Shown here: piece by piece, positions 56,014 through 64,000 of the stretch
Layout: every line of letters begins with the position of its first letter
How positions within the stretch are numbered: the stretch's first letter is position 1
Source: Symmachiella macrocystis
GTDB lineage: Bacteria; Planctomycetota; Planctomycetia; Planctomycetales; Planctomycetaceae
DNA length: 64,000 nucleotides
Direction: 5' to 3'
NCBI RefSeq assembly: GCF_007860075.1
Contig: NZ_SJPP01000002.1
Location: 620,001 to 684,000, forward strand
The notes under the pieces: model-generated
Databases searched by the model: none
The model's input: only the letters and a program-made list of their open reading frames with translations
Told to the model about the DNA's origin: nothing
Position numbers and translations under genes: made by a program

Positions 56014-57780
56014 ATGCGGCACCGTTTTGCCTATTCATTGCTGCTACTCTCATTGTTCGCCGCAACAGAAGGCTGCCGGTCCGCCGGTTCCCCTTTAACG
56101 GCGAACCCCTTCGGCGCTGAAGAGAAGGTAGCCGAATCTTCCCCCTCCGAAAGTCGGTTCATGTCGGCGTTTCGTAAATCGCGTCAGGGCGCGACGACCG
56201 CCAAGACGGAACAGCACGATCCCAATTTAACAACCACGGAACCCACGTCCGAATCGATGGCCGCTGGTCCAACTTCGGGATTTGATACAGAGACCGAGGC
56301 ACTAATCGAACGGAAACTTGCATCGGCCACGCCAGAGCAAAAAGCCCGCATGCGCCGCGACTTGCAGGGTGTTCCTCCCCATTTGATCCCGCAAATCCTC
56401 AACGCTTTCCACTTAGGCCAACAACTCGAACAAGAAACAGCATACGGCCTTAACGATCAAAAGCCATCGTCCGATCGATTGCGTTCCCTCGATGCAAATC
56501 AACAATATAGCGCAAACGTTCCTCCGCAGAGCCGTTTCGCGCCGCAACAACCGGCCGTTGATGCGGGCCATTCGCAGTATGGGTCGACCCAACCTCCGCG
56601 AGGATTTCCCGGTGACCCGCATGGCATTGTGCAAGCCGGTCATGCCGAACAGGGCCGGGGCAATCAGGTTGTGAACCATCAGGCGGACTGGAATGGCGGC
56701 CAAACCTCGGCCCCCGGCCAATCTGCGATGCGGATCGGCGATTATCAACCGCCCGGCCAATATGGCGGCATCACACAAGCAGGAAATACGACTCCGCCGC
56801 GTTCATCAGATCCAGCCGACAATTTGCCGACCTACTACCAACCAGGACAACCGCAACCGGGACAAATGCCGGTCGGCTCGCTGAAACCGGGTGAGTTTGA
56901 CAACACTCGTAATTCGCCCAACGGCCAATACGCCGCACAACCGGGACAGGTTCAACAAACCAATGTCACCATGGCCAACACCGCGCCGCTGACGCTGCAA
57001 TCCCCCGAGGACCAGGCACGTGCCGTGATGACATGGCGGACACACTTGGGGCAATCGATTGGCATGGCGGAACAAGAAGTCGCGCAGTTGCGTCCCGGCA
57101 TGAACAATGATTCGCCGGCGAGTCGCGATTTTGTTGAGAACAACGTCTATCTGCGAATGCTGTACTTAATGTCGGATCAACCCGCGCAACAAGCCCGGGC
57201 TTGGGAGCCGATTCCCGGCATCGATCCGGCACAGCAAGAGTTCTGGCAATACACGTTGTACGGCATGTCGAACTATTTCGATCGCAACCCACAACTTGTC
57301 GGGCCGGAACGGTATAGCGAAGCAGTCAAATCCTTCACGCGTGCGACCAACAAACTGAGCAGCTTGGCGAATTTAGAAATCGGTGACATCGCGTTGTGTA
57401 GCAGCGTGACGAACTTTGGAAACTACAAGCGAATCGAGCCGGAGGAATTCAGTCCGGGACAGCAAGTGGTGTTGTATGCCGAGATCCGTAACTTCTCCAC
57501 ACGCTTAACAGACGAGAACCTGTACCTGACAACGTTGGCGCCGACGATTGAGTTTTTGATTCCCGGCAATGGTCCCATGAGTGGCCGCGCCGTACAAAAC
57601 GCGATCGAAATGCAGCCGACGGAGGATCTGTGTAAATATCCCCGCCGCGACTTTTTCATCGCATCGCTCTTTTCAATTCCTCGTGATTTGGCGCAAGGTC
57701 GTTACGTCCTCAAGCTGACCGTAACCGATAAACTTGGCCAAAAATTCGCCGAGTCGACGTTGAACTTCAAGGTGAAATAG
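56014..57780 (+). CDS. Gln/Pro-rich exported lipoprotein of unknown function
   Basis: A 588-residue protein. AAGGA nine bases before the ATG supports the start. The signal peptide (YSLLLLSLFAATEGC) ends in a lipobox-like Cys with an unusual Glu at -2. Residues about 60-310 are low-complexity (Gln, Pro, Gly, Asn) and likely disordered. From about 325 a folded domain follows, starting SPEDQARAVMTWRTHLGQSI and ending with a beta-rich segment (VLYAEIRNFSTRL, LKLTVTDKLGQKF). The folded part looks like a conserved planctomycete envelope domain that I cannot name. It is monocistronic. Confidence 0.75.
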   Translation: MRHRFAYSLLLLSLFAATEGCRSAGSPLTANPFGAEEKVAESSPSESRFMSAFRKSRQGATTAKTEQHDPNLTTTEPTSESMAAGPTSGFDTETEALIERKLASATPEQKARMRRDLQGVPPHLIPQILNAFHLGQQLEQETAYGLNDQKPSSDRLRSLDANQQYSANVPPQSRFAPQQPAVDAGHSQYGSTQPPRGFPGDPHGIVQAGHAEQGRGNQVVNHQADWNGGQTSAPGQSAMRIGDYQPPGQYGGITQAGNTTPPRSSDPADNLPTYYQPGQPQPGQMPVGSLKPGEFDNTRNSPNGQYAAQPGQVQQTNVTMANTAPLTLQSPEDQARAVMTWRTHLGQSIGMAEQEVAQLRPGMNNDSPASRDFVENNVYLRMLYLMSDQPAQQARAWEPIPGIDPAQQEFWQYTLYGMSNYFDRNPQLVGPERYSEAVKSFTRATNKLSSLANLEIGDIALCSSVTNFGNYKRIEPEEFSPGQQVVLYAEIRNFSTRLTDENLYLTTLAPTIEFLIPGNGPMSGRAVQNAIEMQPTEDLCKYPRRDFFIASLFSIPRDLAQGRYVLKLTVTDKLGQKFAESTLNFKVK

Positions 57781-58133
57781 CGCGGCTGTCCCCGCGTCTC
57801 ACCAATCAGTGCTCAGCGCGGGCTGTCTGCGACAAATTCTAGGTATAAACGCCTACAATTCAGGAAGCCTTGCCAACAATTCCAGCCGTCCCACAAAATA
57901 TTAATTCTGGGACCGCCGAAATGTCGCGCCGTAACAGCCTTCCAGACAGTTAGTTACGAATTCTTCTCGAAGCGACACTATTGGTTGGCACACCATATGC
58001 TCTATCTGATCTCAGAACCGTTGACGCCCCGCTGCTGACGACCGTGAGTACGAACCGGCATAGACTGGCAGCGAATTTTGGTCACGGAAGATCTTTGCAA
58101 TCTGCAAGCACAGCGTGAAAGGAACGCGCACAC
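57781..58133. other. Intergenic region with two hairpins
   Basis: There is no gene in 353 bases. A terminator-like stem CCCGCG/CGCGGG (57791-57796 with 57817-57822) lies ten bases after the lipoprotein stop, and a second, GTCCCA/TGGGAC (57888-57913), further on. Neither has a T-run. Confidence 0.5.
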
Positions 58134-58988
58134 ATGAGCACGATGAGCATGATTTCCAGTAACTACAGATCGACTGTCCCGCACGGTTTTGCAAACCCTC
58201 CCGTGACGAGTATACCCCCAACAATTTCACGTGATCGAAATTCGTATGTACGAAACTCAGACACGGAACAGGTCTGGCACCGCGGACGCGTCCCGGCTGG
58301 TTTTTGGGACGTCGCGGAAAATCGAAAATCCTACATGCAATGGTTAGGACGCAAACTCGGCTTTCACGTCCCGCATGATTGGTATGCATTGACCAAACGT
58401 AATTTTGATGAAAACCACGGCGCTGGCCTCTTGGCCTTGAAATACAACGCCTCACCATTGGCTGCGTTGCAAGAGTTTCTACCACACGTCCATTGGAAAG
58501 AATGGTTGTTCAAAAGCGCTCCGCAGGGATTTTGGAAAAGCCCTGGGAATCGCCGCCGCTATATGCGGTGGTTAGCGCGGGAGTTGGACATCCGCCAAAC
58601 TGAAGACTGGTATCGAGTGAGCAAATGCGATTTTCATTCGCATAACGGCGGCGGGTTTTTGTCGAACGTACATCACGATTCCCCCATCGCCGCTGTGCGT
58701 GAATTTGAATCGGCATACCCTTGGAAGGAATGGCTGTTTCTCAGTGTCCCCAAAAACTTTTGGCGACGCCCCGACAATCGCTTTGCCTTCATGAACTGGC
58801 TGGGCGAAAAACTGCAACTGACATCGCAACAGGCTTGGAAAACCGTTTCCAAACAAGACTTCTACGTAAATGGCGGAGGAGGGCTGTTGGCTAACTATTA
58901 CGGAGATTCCCCCGCTAATGCGGTTCAGGAATACCTCGAAGCCCAAGAGCAAAAGCCGTCTAGTTTACGTCCGACGGTTGCCGCTTAA
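58134..58988 (+). CDS. Three-repeat Trp-rich protein of unknown function
   Basis: A 284-residue soluble protein without signal peptide. Three units of about 77 residues follow a Ser-rich start: each reads GFW-x5-NR-xx-Y-M-x-WL, then a W-Y-x-V-S-K-x-D-F, then G-G-G-L-L and a WKEWLF (first two units). Units begin at about 58269, 58513 and 58741. I recall similar repeats in algal and oomycete proteins and in some Planctomycetes, but I could not check. The Trp, Asn-Arg and Gly-Gly-Gly positions hint at a small DNA- or ligand-binding fold; this is inference. An alternative start is the ATG at 58143 or 58149. Confidence 0.75.
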   Translation: MSTMSMISSNYRSTVPHGFANPPVTSIPPTISRDRNSYVRNSDTEQVWHRGRVPAGFWDVAENRKSYMQWLGRKLGFHVPHDWYALTKRNFDENHGAGLLALKYNASPLAALQEFLPHVHWKEWLFKSAPQGFWKSPGNRRRYMRWLARELDIRQTEDWYRVSKCDFHSHNGGGFLSNVHHDSPIAAVREFESAYPWKEWLFLSVPKNFWRRPDNRFAFMNWLGEKLQLTSQQAWKTVSKQDFYVNGGGGLLANYYGDSPANAVQEYLEAQEQKPSSLRPTVAA

Positions 58989-59303
58989 GGCCGCCGAAAG
59001 GCTCGGCGACAATCAATTTGTATGTGACCCCACCTGTCGTTATTGCTACTATTTATTTGCCGCCCCCCACCTTAGCGGGCCAACGTTTTTGCAATGCTTG
59101 GATGATTCGACATGGATCACTTCGGCCCCTATGCCGGGTATTCAGTGAGAGCATACCAATATTGCTTAGGTGACACTGTCGGCACTTTAACTATGGCTTA
59201 ATGACAACGTTTGCGACTGCTGCGTGTGCAATTCCGTATCCCATTGCGCACGTCTTGCCAGAAGCGCACTAACTGGTGGTGCGCTTCTGGCACTGTCGTA
59301 TCC
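58989..59303. other. Intergenic region with a perfect hairpin
   Basis: There is no supported gene in 315 bases. It contains the perfect inverted repeat 59256-59292. The rest shows no coding bias; a 29-codon frame at 59112 is likely chance. Confidence 0.5.
59256..59292 (-). terminator. Perfect 14-bp hairpin
   Basis: TGCCAGAAGCGCAC pairs with GTGCGCTTCTGGCA over a nine-base loop. It begins 12 bases after the stop of the minus-strand frame at 59304, as expected for a terminator, although no long T-run follows. Confidence 0.6.
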
Positions 59304-59528
59304 TCACTCTAAATAAATGCGCGGTCGCTGCGCGTTTACTCCGGGAACGTCACGAAAACCCTCCCAGGCGACCACGAATCGCCCCACGGCTTCCAGTAGG
59401 GACTGGACGAGCAGGCGTTCATTGCCCGACACGCAGACCCTGGCTGGAACGCGCCGCACATTCTCGCGATTTCCGCGCGGAACTCTAAGTGTCCGATGTC
59501 GCGAATTTGGATACGATTCTACCGTCAC
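59304..59528 (-). CDS. Possible 74-residue hypothetical protein
   Basis: A minus-strand frame starting at GTG (59528). The first 25 residues are Arg/Ser-rich; the second half (VPARVCVSGNERLLVQSLLEA, then VGRFVVAWEGFRDVPGVN) looks like real protein with amphipathic helices and GC-rich third positions. A perfect hairpin follows the stop by 12 bases, which is the main support. No ribosome site is evident, and the plus strand has an overlapping frame of poor quality. No family is recognised. Confidence 0.4.
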   Translation of the reverse strand: MTVESYPNSRHRTLRVPRGNRENVRRVPARVCVSGNERLLVQSLLEAVGRFVVAWEGFRDVPGVNAQRPRIYLE

Positions 59529-59604
59529 CGTGAATCATGTTGGATTATCGACGGATTTCACGGCGCGTGTTGTCCGGGAGGCATGTCTCCATTAAAATCG
59601 TGAC

Positions 59605-60444
59605 ATGAATGACAATCCCCTTGATCTGATCCGCTACCACGGTCACGCCCAATTACAAGACGCAACGCTGTTGCTCGCTTTTTCGGGGTGGATGGATGGC
59701 GGCGACGTTTCCACTGGAACGGTCCGACGACTGGTGACGGTCCTCAACGCCACGCCGCTGGCAGAAATTGATCCGGATCCGTTTTACATTCAAAACGTAC
59801 CCGGACCGATGGAGATCGCCGCACTATTCCGGCCGCATATTGAATACGAAGATGGTTTAATCAAGCAGATCCAAATGCCTGAGAACCAGTTTTCCGTCGA
59901 TGCCACCTCGAACTTGGTGCTATTCGTCGGGAAGGAACCGCACATGCGCTGGCGAACGTTTCGTGATTGCCTGTTCGCCGTCTGTGCGGAGTTGGGCATC
60001 AAAAAAATTCTGTTCGTTGGCTCCTTCGGCGGCGGAGTGCCGCATACCCGCGAACCGCGACTGCATGTCTCGTGCTCGCATGCCGACATGCTGCCGGCGA
60101 TGGAGAAATATGGCGTGCATCGCACAACGTACTCCGGTCCGGGTTCGTTTGTGAGTTATCTGTTGTCACAAGCCGATGCCGCTGACTTGCGCATGACCTC
60201 GCTGGTCGCCGAAATCCCCGGCTACTTAACCGGTGCCAATCCCGCGAGCATTCTCGCGGTGACGCGGCGTCTGGCGACAATCCTGGGGATCTCGCCCAAC
60301 CTCGATGAGCTGCGCGGCGCCAGCACCGAGTGGGAAATGCAAGTCTCGACCGCGGTCGAACAAGATGGCGAACTCGCCGAAAACGTCCGCCAACTCGAAG
60401 AAGAATACGACAATCAACTCCTATTGCAGGACGAAGAAACGTAA
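59605..60444 (+). CDS. PAC2 family protein
   Basis: A 279-residue soluble protein of the PAC2 (proteasome assembly chaperone 2-like) family. LLLAFSGWMDGGDVSTGTVRRL (residues about 22-43), VLFVGKEPHMRWRTF, ILFVGSFGGGVPHTREPRL, and VSYLLSQADAADLRMTSLVAEIPGYL are characteristic. A C-terminal coiled coil (ENVRQLEEEYDNQLLLQ) follows. In actinobacteria the family occurs with proteasomes; in Planctomycetes its role is unknown, and it may be a nucleotide- or enzyme-related fold. The sulfatase begins 57 bases later. Confidence 0.85.
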   Translation: MNDNPLDLIRYHGHAQLQDATLLLAFSGWMDGGDVSTGTVRRLVTVLNATPLAEIDPDPFYIQNVPGPMEIAALFRPHIEYEDGLIKQIQMPENQFSVDATSNLVLFVGKEPHMRWRTFRDCLFAVCAELGIKKILFVGSFGGGVPHTREPRLHVSCSHADMLPAMEKYGVHRTTYSGPGSFVSYLLSQADAADLRMTSLVAEIPGYLTGANPASILAVTRRLATILGISPNLDELRGASTEWEMQVSTAVEQDGELAENVRQLEEEYDNQLLLQDEET

Positions 60445-60501
60445 CGCTGGCAGCACCAAAACCGAACCACGGCCGTTGCGAACACGAAGAGGAACACTAC
60501 G

Positions 60502-61845
60502 ATGCGATTGATGCTCGGTGGACTGCTGTTGTTGATGTGTAGCAGCGTGGCTTATGCCGAGGAGCGTCCCAATTTCATCGTCTTCATCGCCGACGACATG
60601 GCTTGGGATGATTGCGGCGCCTACGGGCATCCACACATCCGCACGCCGAACATCGATAATTTGGCACGCGACGGTCTGCGCTTCGACAACGCGTTTTTAA
60701 CCTGCAGCTCCTGCAGCCCCAGCCGATGCAGCATCCTCACCGGTCGCTATCCGCACAACACCGGAGCGTCGGAATTGCATCAACCGTTGCCCGCCGATCA
60801 AATCACCGTCGCCCGCCGCTTAAAAGAAGCGGGGTATTACACAGCTTCCGCCGGCAAATGGCATCTGGGTCCGTCGGAGAAAAAGAACTTTGACCGCATC
60901 CACAATGGGCGAGAAAAGGTCTGGATGCAAGCGATTGAGCAGCGGCCCCTGGATCAACCTTTTTTCCTCTGGATGGCTTTTTTCGATCCGCACCGTCCCT
61001 ACCAAGAAGGGACCATCGACGAGCCACACAAACCGAGTGACACGGTCGTCCCACCCTACCTGCCTGATGTCCCGGAGACCCGTCGCGACCTGGCGATGTA
61101 CTATGACGAAATTACCCGCATGGACGGCGTGATCGGCGACGTGTTGGAGGAACTGGATAAACAGGGAGCGGCCGACAATACGGTAGTTGTCTTTCTCAGC
61201 GACAATGGACGCCCCTTTCCCCGCGGCAAAACCACGGTCTACGACAGCGGCATCAAGACTCCCTGGATCGTGCGTTGGCCAAAGCAGATTACCGCCGGCG
61301 GTTCGACAGATGCCTTGATCAGTTCGATCGACCTCTCTTCGACATTGTTGGAATTGGCTGGGCTGGATGGGGGGCCGACGTTTCAAGGGAAAAGTTTTTC
61401 AGCAGTACTGTCCGATCCCAATGCGGAAATTCAAGATGCGGTGTTCGCTGAACACAATTGGCACGATTTCAACGCCCACAGCCGCGCGATCCGCACAGCG
61501 CAATATAAATTCATCGATAATTCATACACCGACCTGCCGGGCACGCCGCCTGCCGATGCGGTTCGCGGTGAAACCTACCAAGCGATGTTGAAATTACGCG
61601 AGGAAGGAAAATTGACTGCTAACCAGCAACAATGCTTCACGCTGCCGCGCCCGGCTGAAGGACTGTACGACCTGCAAAACGACCCTTACGAGCTGCAAAA
61701 TTTGGTCAGCGATCCGCGATTTGCCGCAGTCCGCGACCAACTCCGCGCAAAGCTGAGTCAGTGGAAGCAGCAGACCGACGACAGTGTTCCAAAAACACGT
61801 CGTCCGCCCAAGTTCGATCGCGAAAGCGGCGAGCGCCTGCAATAA
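60502..61845 (+). CDS. Secreted type I sulfatase (formylglycine-dependent)
   Basis: A 447-residue arylsulfatase/heparan-type S1 enzyme, acting outside the cytoplasm on sulfated polysaccharides. The signal peptide (MRLMLGGLLLLMCSSVAYA) ends before EERPN. The core CSPSRCSILTGR gives formylglycine Cys71; metal ligands Asp31-Asp32 (IADDMAWDD) and the FLSDNGRP pair are present, as is GKWHLG. Planctomycetes carry dozens of such enzymes. Length is typical of iduronate-2-sulfatase-like members. No sulfatase-maturing enzyme is adjacent. Confidence 0.93.
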   Translation: MRLMLGGLLLLMCSSVAYAEERPNFIVFIADDMAWDDCGAYGHPHIRTPNIDNLARDGLRFDNAFLTCSSCSPSRCSILTGRYPHNTGASELHQPLPADQITVARRLKEAGYYTASAGKWHLGPSEKKNFDRIHNGREKVWMQAIEQRPLDQPFFLWMAFFDPHRPYQEGTIDEPHKPSDTVVPPYLPDVPETRRDLAMYYDEITRMDGVIGDVLEELDKQGAADNTVVVFLSDNGRPFPRGKTTVYDSGIKTPWIVRWPKQITAGGSTDALISSIDLSSTLLELAGLDGGPTFQGKSFSAVLSDPNAEIQDAVFAEHNWHDFNAHSRAIRTAQYKFIDNSYTDLPGTPPADAVRGETYQAMLKLREEGKLTANQQQCFTLPRPAEGLYDLQNDPYELQNLVSDPRFAAVRDQLRAKLSQWKQQTDDSVPKTRRPPKFDRESGERLQ

Positions 61846-61932
61846 CCAGCGGCGGGGCTTTTCATTTTCTGCCGCGGCGCTAGAATGCGGTGCAGGGCAA
61901 CAGGATAATTCGATCGGGGAAACGGAGTCATC

Positions 61933-63588
61933 ATGGACCAGACTGATGGGAACGCAGCGGATTCCGGAAGTGCGCCCGTAGCCGGCGAACATTCCGTCGA
62001 AGCCGCTCAAACGGAAGTCGTCAATGTCCCCGGACGCCCGAAAGGATTTCGTTGGTGGCCGGCGGTTGCGATTTTGGGAATTGCTGCGGTCGTCGAATCG
62101 ATTCTCTGGTGGTCGATGTCGGAAAACCGTCCCAACCAGTCGGTTTCGATGTGGCTGACGTCGATGACCGTTTCCTTTTTGTTGCTCATGTGGTGGATGT
62201 TCGCCAGTCGACTACGCTGGCGCACGCGATTTGCCGGATTGGGTGTGGTGATCTTATTGGGCATTGCAGCGCGGTACTCCGTTCGTGTCGAGGAATACTC
62301 CGGCGCGGTGTTTCCCATGTTGGCATTTCGCTGGACCCCCACCGCCGAAGAGATTGCCGCTGAATATCGAAAAACACATTCCGAAGTCGGCCAGGACGAG
62401 AAAAGCGTCCCTATCGAAGAATTGGTCCCGGCGGAAGGCGACGTGACCATCTTTCGCGGAGCGGACCGCACCGGCCACATCGTCGATGCCGGCATTCGCA
62501 CGAATTGGGACGAACAACCTCCCCGTGAAATCTGGCGGCATCCCGTTGGCCTCGCTTGGTCCTCATTTATTGTCGTTGACGGACTGGCGTTCACGCAGGA
62601 GCAACGCGAAGAAGAGGAAACGGTCGTTTGCTACAGTGCCGAAACCGGGGATGAGATTTGGGCACACACCGACCCCGTGCGTTTTTCAGAAGTGCTGGGC
62701 AGCGACGGCCCGCGGGCCACGCCAACCTACTTTGATGGCAAGATCTATACTCAAGGCGCGACCGGCATTTTGAATTGCCTCGACGCACGGACCGGCGAGG
62801 TGATTTGGTCGACGAACATTCTCGAAGACGCCGGTGCAAAGGTCTTGTCCTGGGGCATGTCCGGTTCGCCATTGGTCTATGATGACGTAGTGGTGGTTAA
62901 TGCCGGCGGCGATGACGCGGGCCTAATCGCCTATCACCGACTAACAGGGGACCGCGTTTGGTCGGCCGGAAATGGGCCAGCTTCCTACAGTTCGCCGCGA
63001 TTGGCCGACATTCAAGGAGAGCGTCAGCTTCTGATTTTTGCCGGCAACGGTTTGTCAGGACATGATCCGGCGACGGGTGAGGAATTGTGGAATTTCCCTT
63101 GGACAACGGGACCTAAGGTCAATGCGGTTCTGCCGTATCCTTTGGATGAGTCGCAAATATTGATTTCGACCGGCTATGGATTGGGAGCGGCGCTGCTGGA
63201 GGTAAAACACGAAGGCCACCAGTGGTCAGCAGAGCAGGTTTGGAAATCGATTCGCCTCAAAGCCAAATTCAACGAGTTCGTGGTCAAAGATGACTACGTT
63301 TACGGTTTGGATGAGGGGATCCTGACCTGTTTGGATCTCAATACAGGCAAACGCGTCTGGAAAGCGGGACGCTACGGATACGGACAAATCCTGCTCGTCG
63401 ATGATCTCCTGCTCATCATCACTGAATCGGGTGAAGTCTTGCTCGTCAAAGCAGAGCCGAAAAAGAGCCAACCACTGGCCCGCTTCCAAGCAATCGAAGG
63501 CAAGACCTGGAATCATGCGACCTTGGTCCGTGGCCGGTTATACGTCCGAAATGCCCGCGAAGCCGCTTGTTACGACATCTCAAAATAA
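61933..63588 (+). CDS. Membrane-anchored PQQ-like beta-propeller protein
   Basis: A 551-residue protein. About three N-terminal membrane segments are visible (WWPAVAILGIAAVVESILWW near 37-56; MTVSFLLLMWWMFA; FAGLGVVILLGIA). From about residue 165 follows a PQQ-dehydrogenase-type propeller with repeats such as CYSAETGDEIWAHTD, CLDARTGEVIWST, AYHRLTGDRVWSAG, HDPATGEELWNFPW and CLDLNTGKRVWKAG. No PQQ-binding cysteines are seen, so a binding or assembly role (BamB-like) is as likely as dehydrogenase activity. Such proteins are numerous in Planctomycetes. Confidence 0.85.
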   Translation: MDQTDGNAADSGSAPVAGEHSVEAAQTEVVNVPGRPKGFRWWPAVAILGIAAVVESILWWSMSENRPNQSVSMWLTSMTVSFLLLMWWMFASRLRWRTRFAGLGVVILLGIAARYSVRVEEYSGAVFPMLAFRWTPTAEEIAAEYRKTHSEVGQDEKSVPIEELVPAEGDVTIFRGADRTGHIVDAGIRTNWDEQPPREIWRHPVGLAWSSFIVVDGLAFTQEQREEEETVVCYSAETGDEIWAHTDPVRFSEVLGSDGPRATPTYFDGKIYTQGATGILNCLDARTGEVIWSTNILEDAGAKVLSWGMSGSPLVYDDVVVVNAGGDDAGLIAYHRLTGDRVWSAGNGPASYSSPRLADIQGERQLLIFAGNGLSGHDPATGEELWNFPWTTGPKVNAVLPYPLDESQILISTGYGLGAALLEVKHEGHQWSAEQVWKSIRLKAKFNEFVVKDDYVYGLDEGILTCLDLNTGKRVWKAGRYGYGQILLVDDLLLIITESGEVLLVKAEPKKSQPLARFQAIEGKTWNHATLVRGRLYVRNAREAACYDISK

Positions 63589-63846
63589 CGTGTCCCGTCG
63601 GACAGTGATTTCACGGGGGATGCGTTATTCTATCGCGCAAAAGCTCCCAGTCGCTCCCCTCTCAAATGAGAATTCTAAGCGTCTACGGTCTGTAGATTGC
63701 CCTCGCCTCATCTGGTGAAAGCGGTTATCCTCCCGCCCGAGTTACACCTCCTCATCTCATTCCGATTCACAGAGACAACCGCTCCGCGCAACGTGCGCCG
63801 GCAGGCGGTATGTGCCAATAGCCTCTGACACAAGGAAACCCATCCC

Positions 63847-64000
63847 ATGGCGTCCGTCGCAGACCCGCTCCCCCGGATCGGACCGATACATGTCATCGGG
63901 AAGATCACGTTGGTGATCCTGGAAAACGTGGGAGATGTGACGATCTTCTTTACGAAGATCCTCTATTGGATGACAACGCGGCTGCCACGGAAACGCGTCT
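63847..64000 (+). CDS. N-terminus of a probable MlaE-type ABC permease (partial)
   Basis: AAGGA nine bases before the ATG supports the start. The 51 visible residues (MASVADPLPRIGPIHVIGKI, then VGDVTIFFTKILYWMTTRLP and a basic RKRV) look like the N-terminal amphipathic helix of an MlaE permease, which moves phospholipids between membranes together with an MlaF ATPase. The gene is cut by the window edge, so the call is tentative. Confidence 0.55.
   Translation, partial: MASVADPLPRIGPIHVIGKITLVILENVGDVTIFFTKILYWMTTRLPRKRV

Overview
The window comes from a planctomycete, most likely a member of the Planctomycetales. This is inferred from gene content and style, not from a marker gene: a formylglycine sulfatase, M81 (MlrC-like) metallopeptidases, PQQ-type propeller proteins with membrane anchors, Uma2 nuclease, sialidase-like BNR protein, many Tyr/Gly/Pro-rich secreted proteins, a CpaE with a degenerate P-loop, weak Shine-Dalgarno usage, and moderate GC content. 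No tRNA, rRNA, CRISPR array, transposase or prophage gene was found.

Layout. 1-7.7 kb: the tail of an unknown gene, a secreted sialidase-like protein, a lipoprotein sugar isomerase/dehydratase of the mannonate dehydratase type, an ABC-2 permease, a DegT/DnrJ sugar aminotransferase, a secreted TPR protein and a small acidic protein. 7.75-14.4 kb (minus strand): a partial Tad/Flp pilus locus with two tandem Flp pilins, a possible 38-residue membrane microprotein, prepilin peptidase CpaA, CpaB, secretin CpaC and CpaE, punctuated by strong hairpins. CpaF, TadB and TadC are not here. 15.4-23.3 kb (plus): one giant gene (about 2,624 residues) made of an N0/STN-like domain, about 29 tandem secretin N1-like units and two C-terminal NolW-type units, with no recognisable secretin barrel. 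24.7-34.8 kb (plus): a type II secretion/pseudopilus operon gspE-F-G-H-I-J-K-L-M with no gspD; the last gene looks like a GspM/PilO to GspC/PilP fusion. A convergent EF-hand protein separates the giant gene from this operon.

34.9-52.8 kb is mostly metabolism and housekeeping: two M81 metallopeptidases, four SUKH (SMI1/KNR4) genes in a precise A-B-A-B tandem duplication, a PP2A-like phosphatase, argG, a class III aminotransferase, a Uma2-family protein, groES-groEL, a TPR protein, an FAD amine oxidase, an SDR dehydrogenase and several small secreted or membrane proteins. 52.8-64 kb: a soluble hybrid histidine kinase (PAS-PAS-HisKA-HATPase-REC-REC-HPt), a Gln/Pro-rich lipoprotein, a three-repeat Trp-rich protein, a PAC2-family protein, a sulfatase, a PQQ-propeller protein and the start of a probable MlaE-type permease.

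The main point of interest is the 7.7-34.9 kb island. A Tad pilus module with its own secretin, a pseudopilus assembly operon without a secretin, and a giant stack of secretin periplasmic domains without a barrel lie side by side. I infer that the giant protein may be a periplasmic conduit or scaffold serving one or both fibre machines across an unusually deep planctomycete periplasm. Short inverted repeat pairs (REPIN-like) of three sequence families are scattered between genes.
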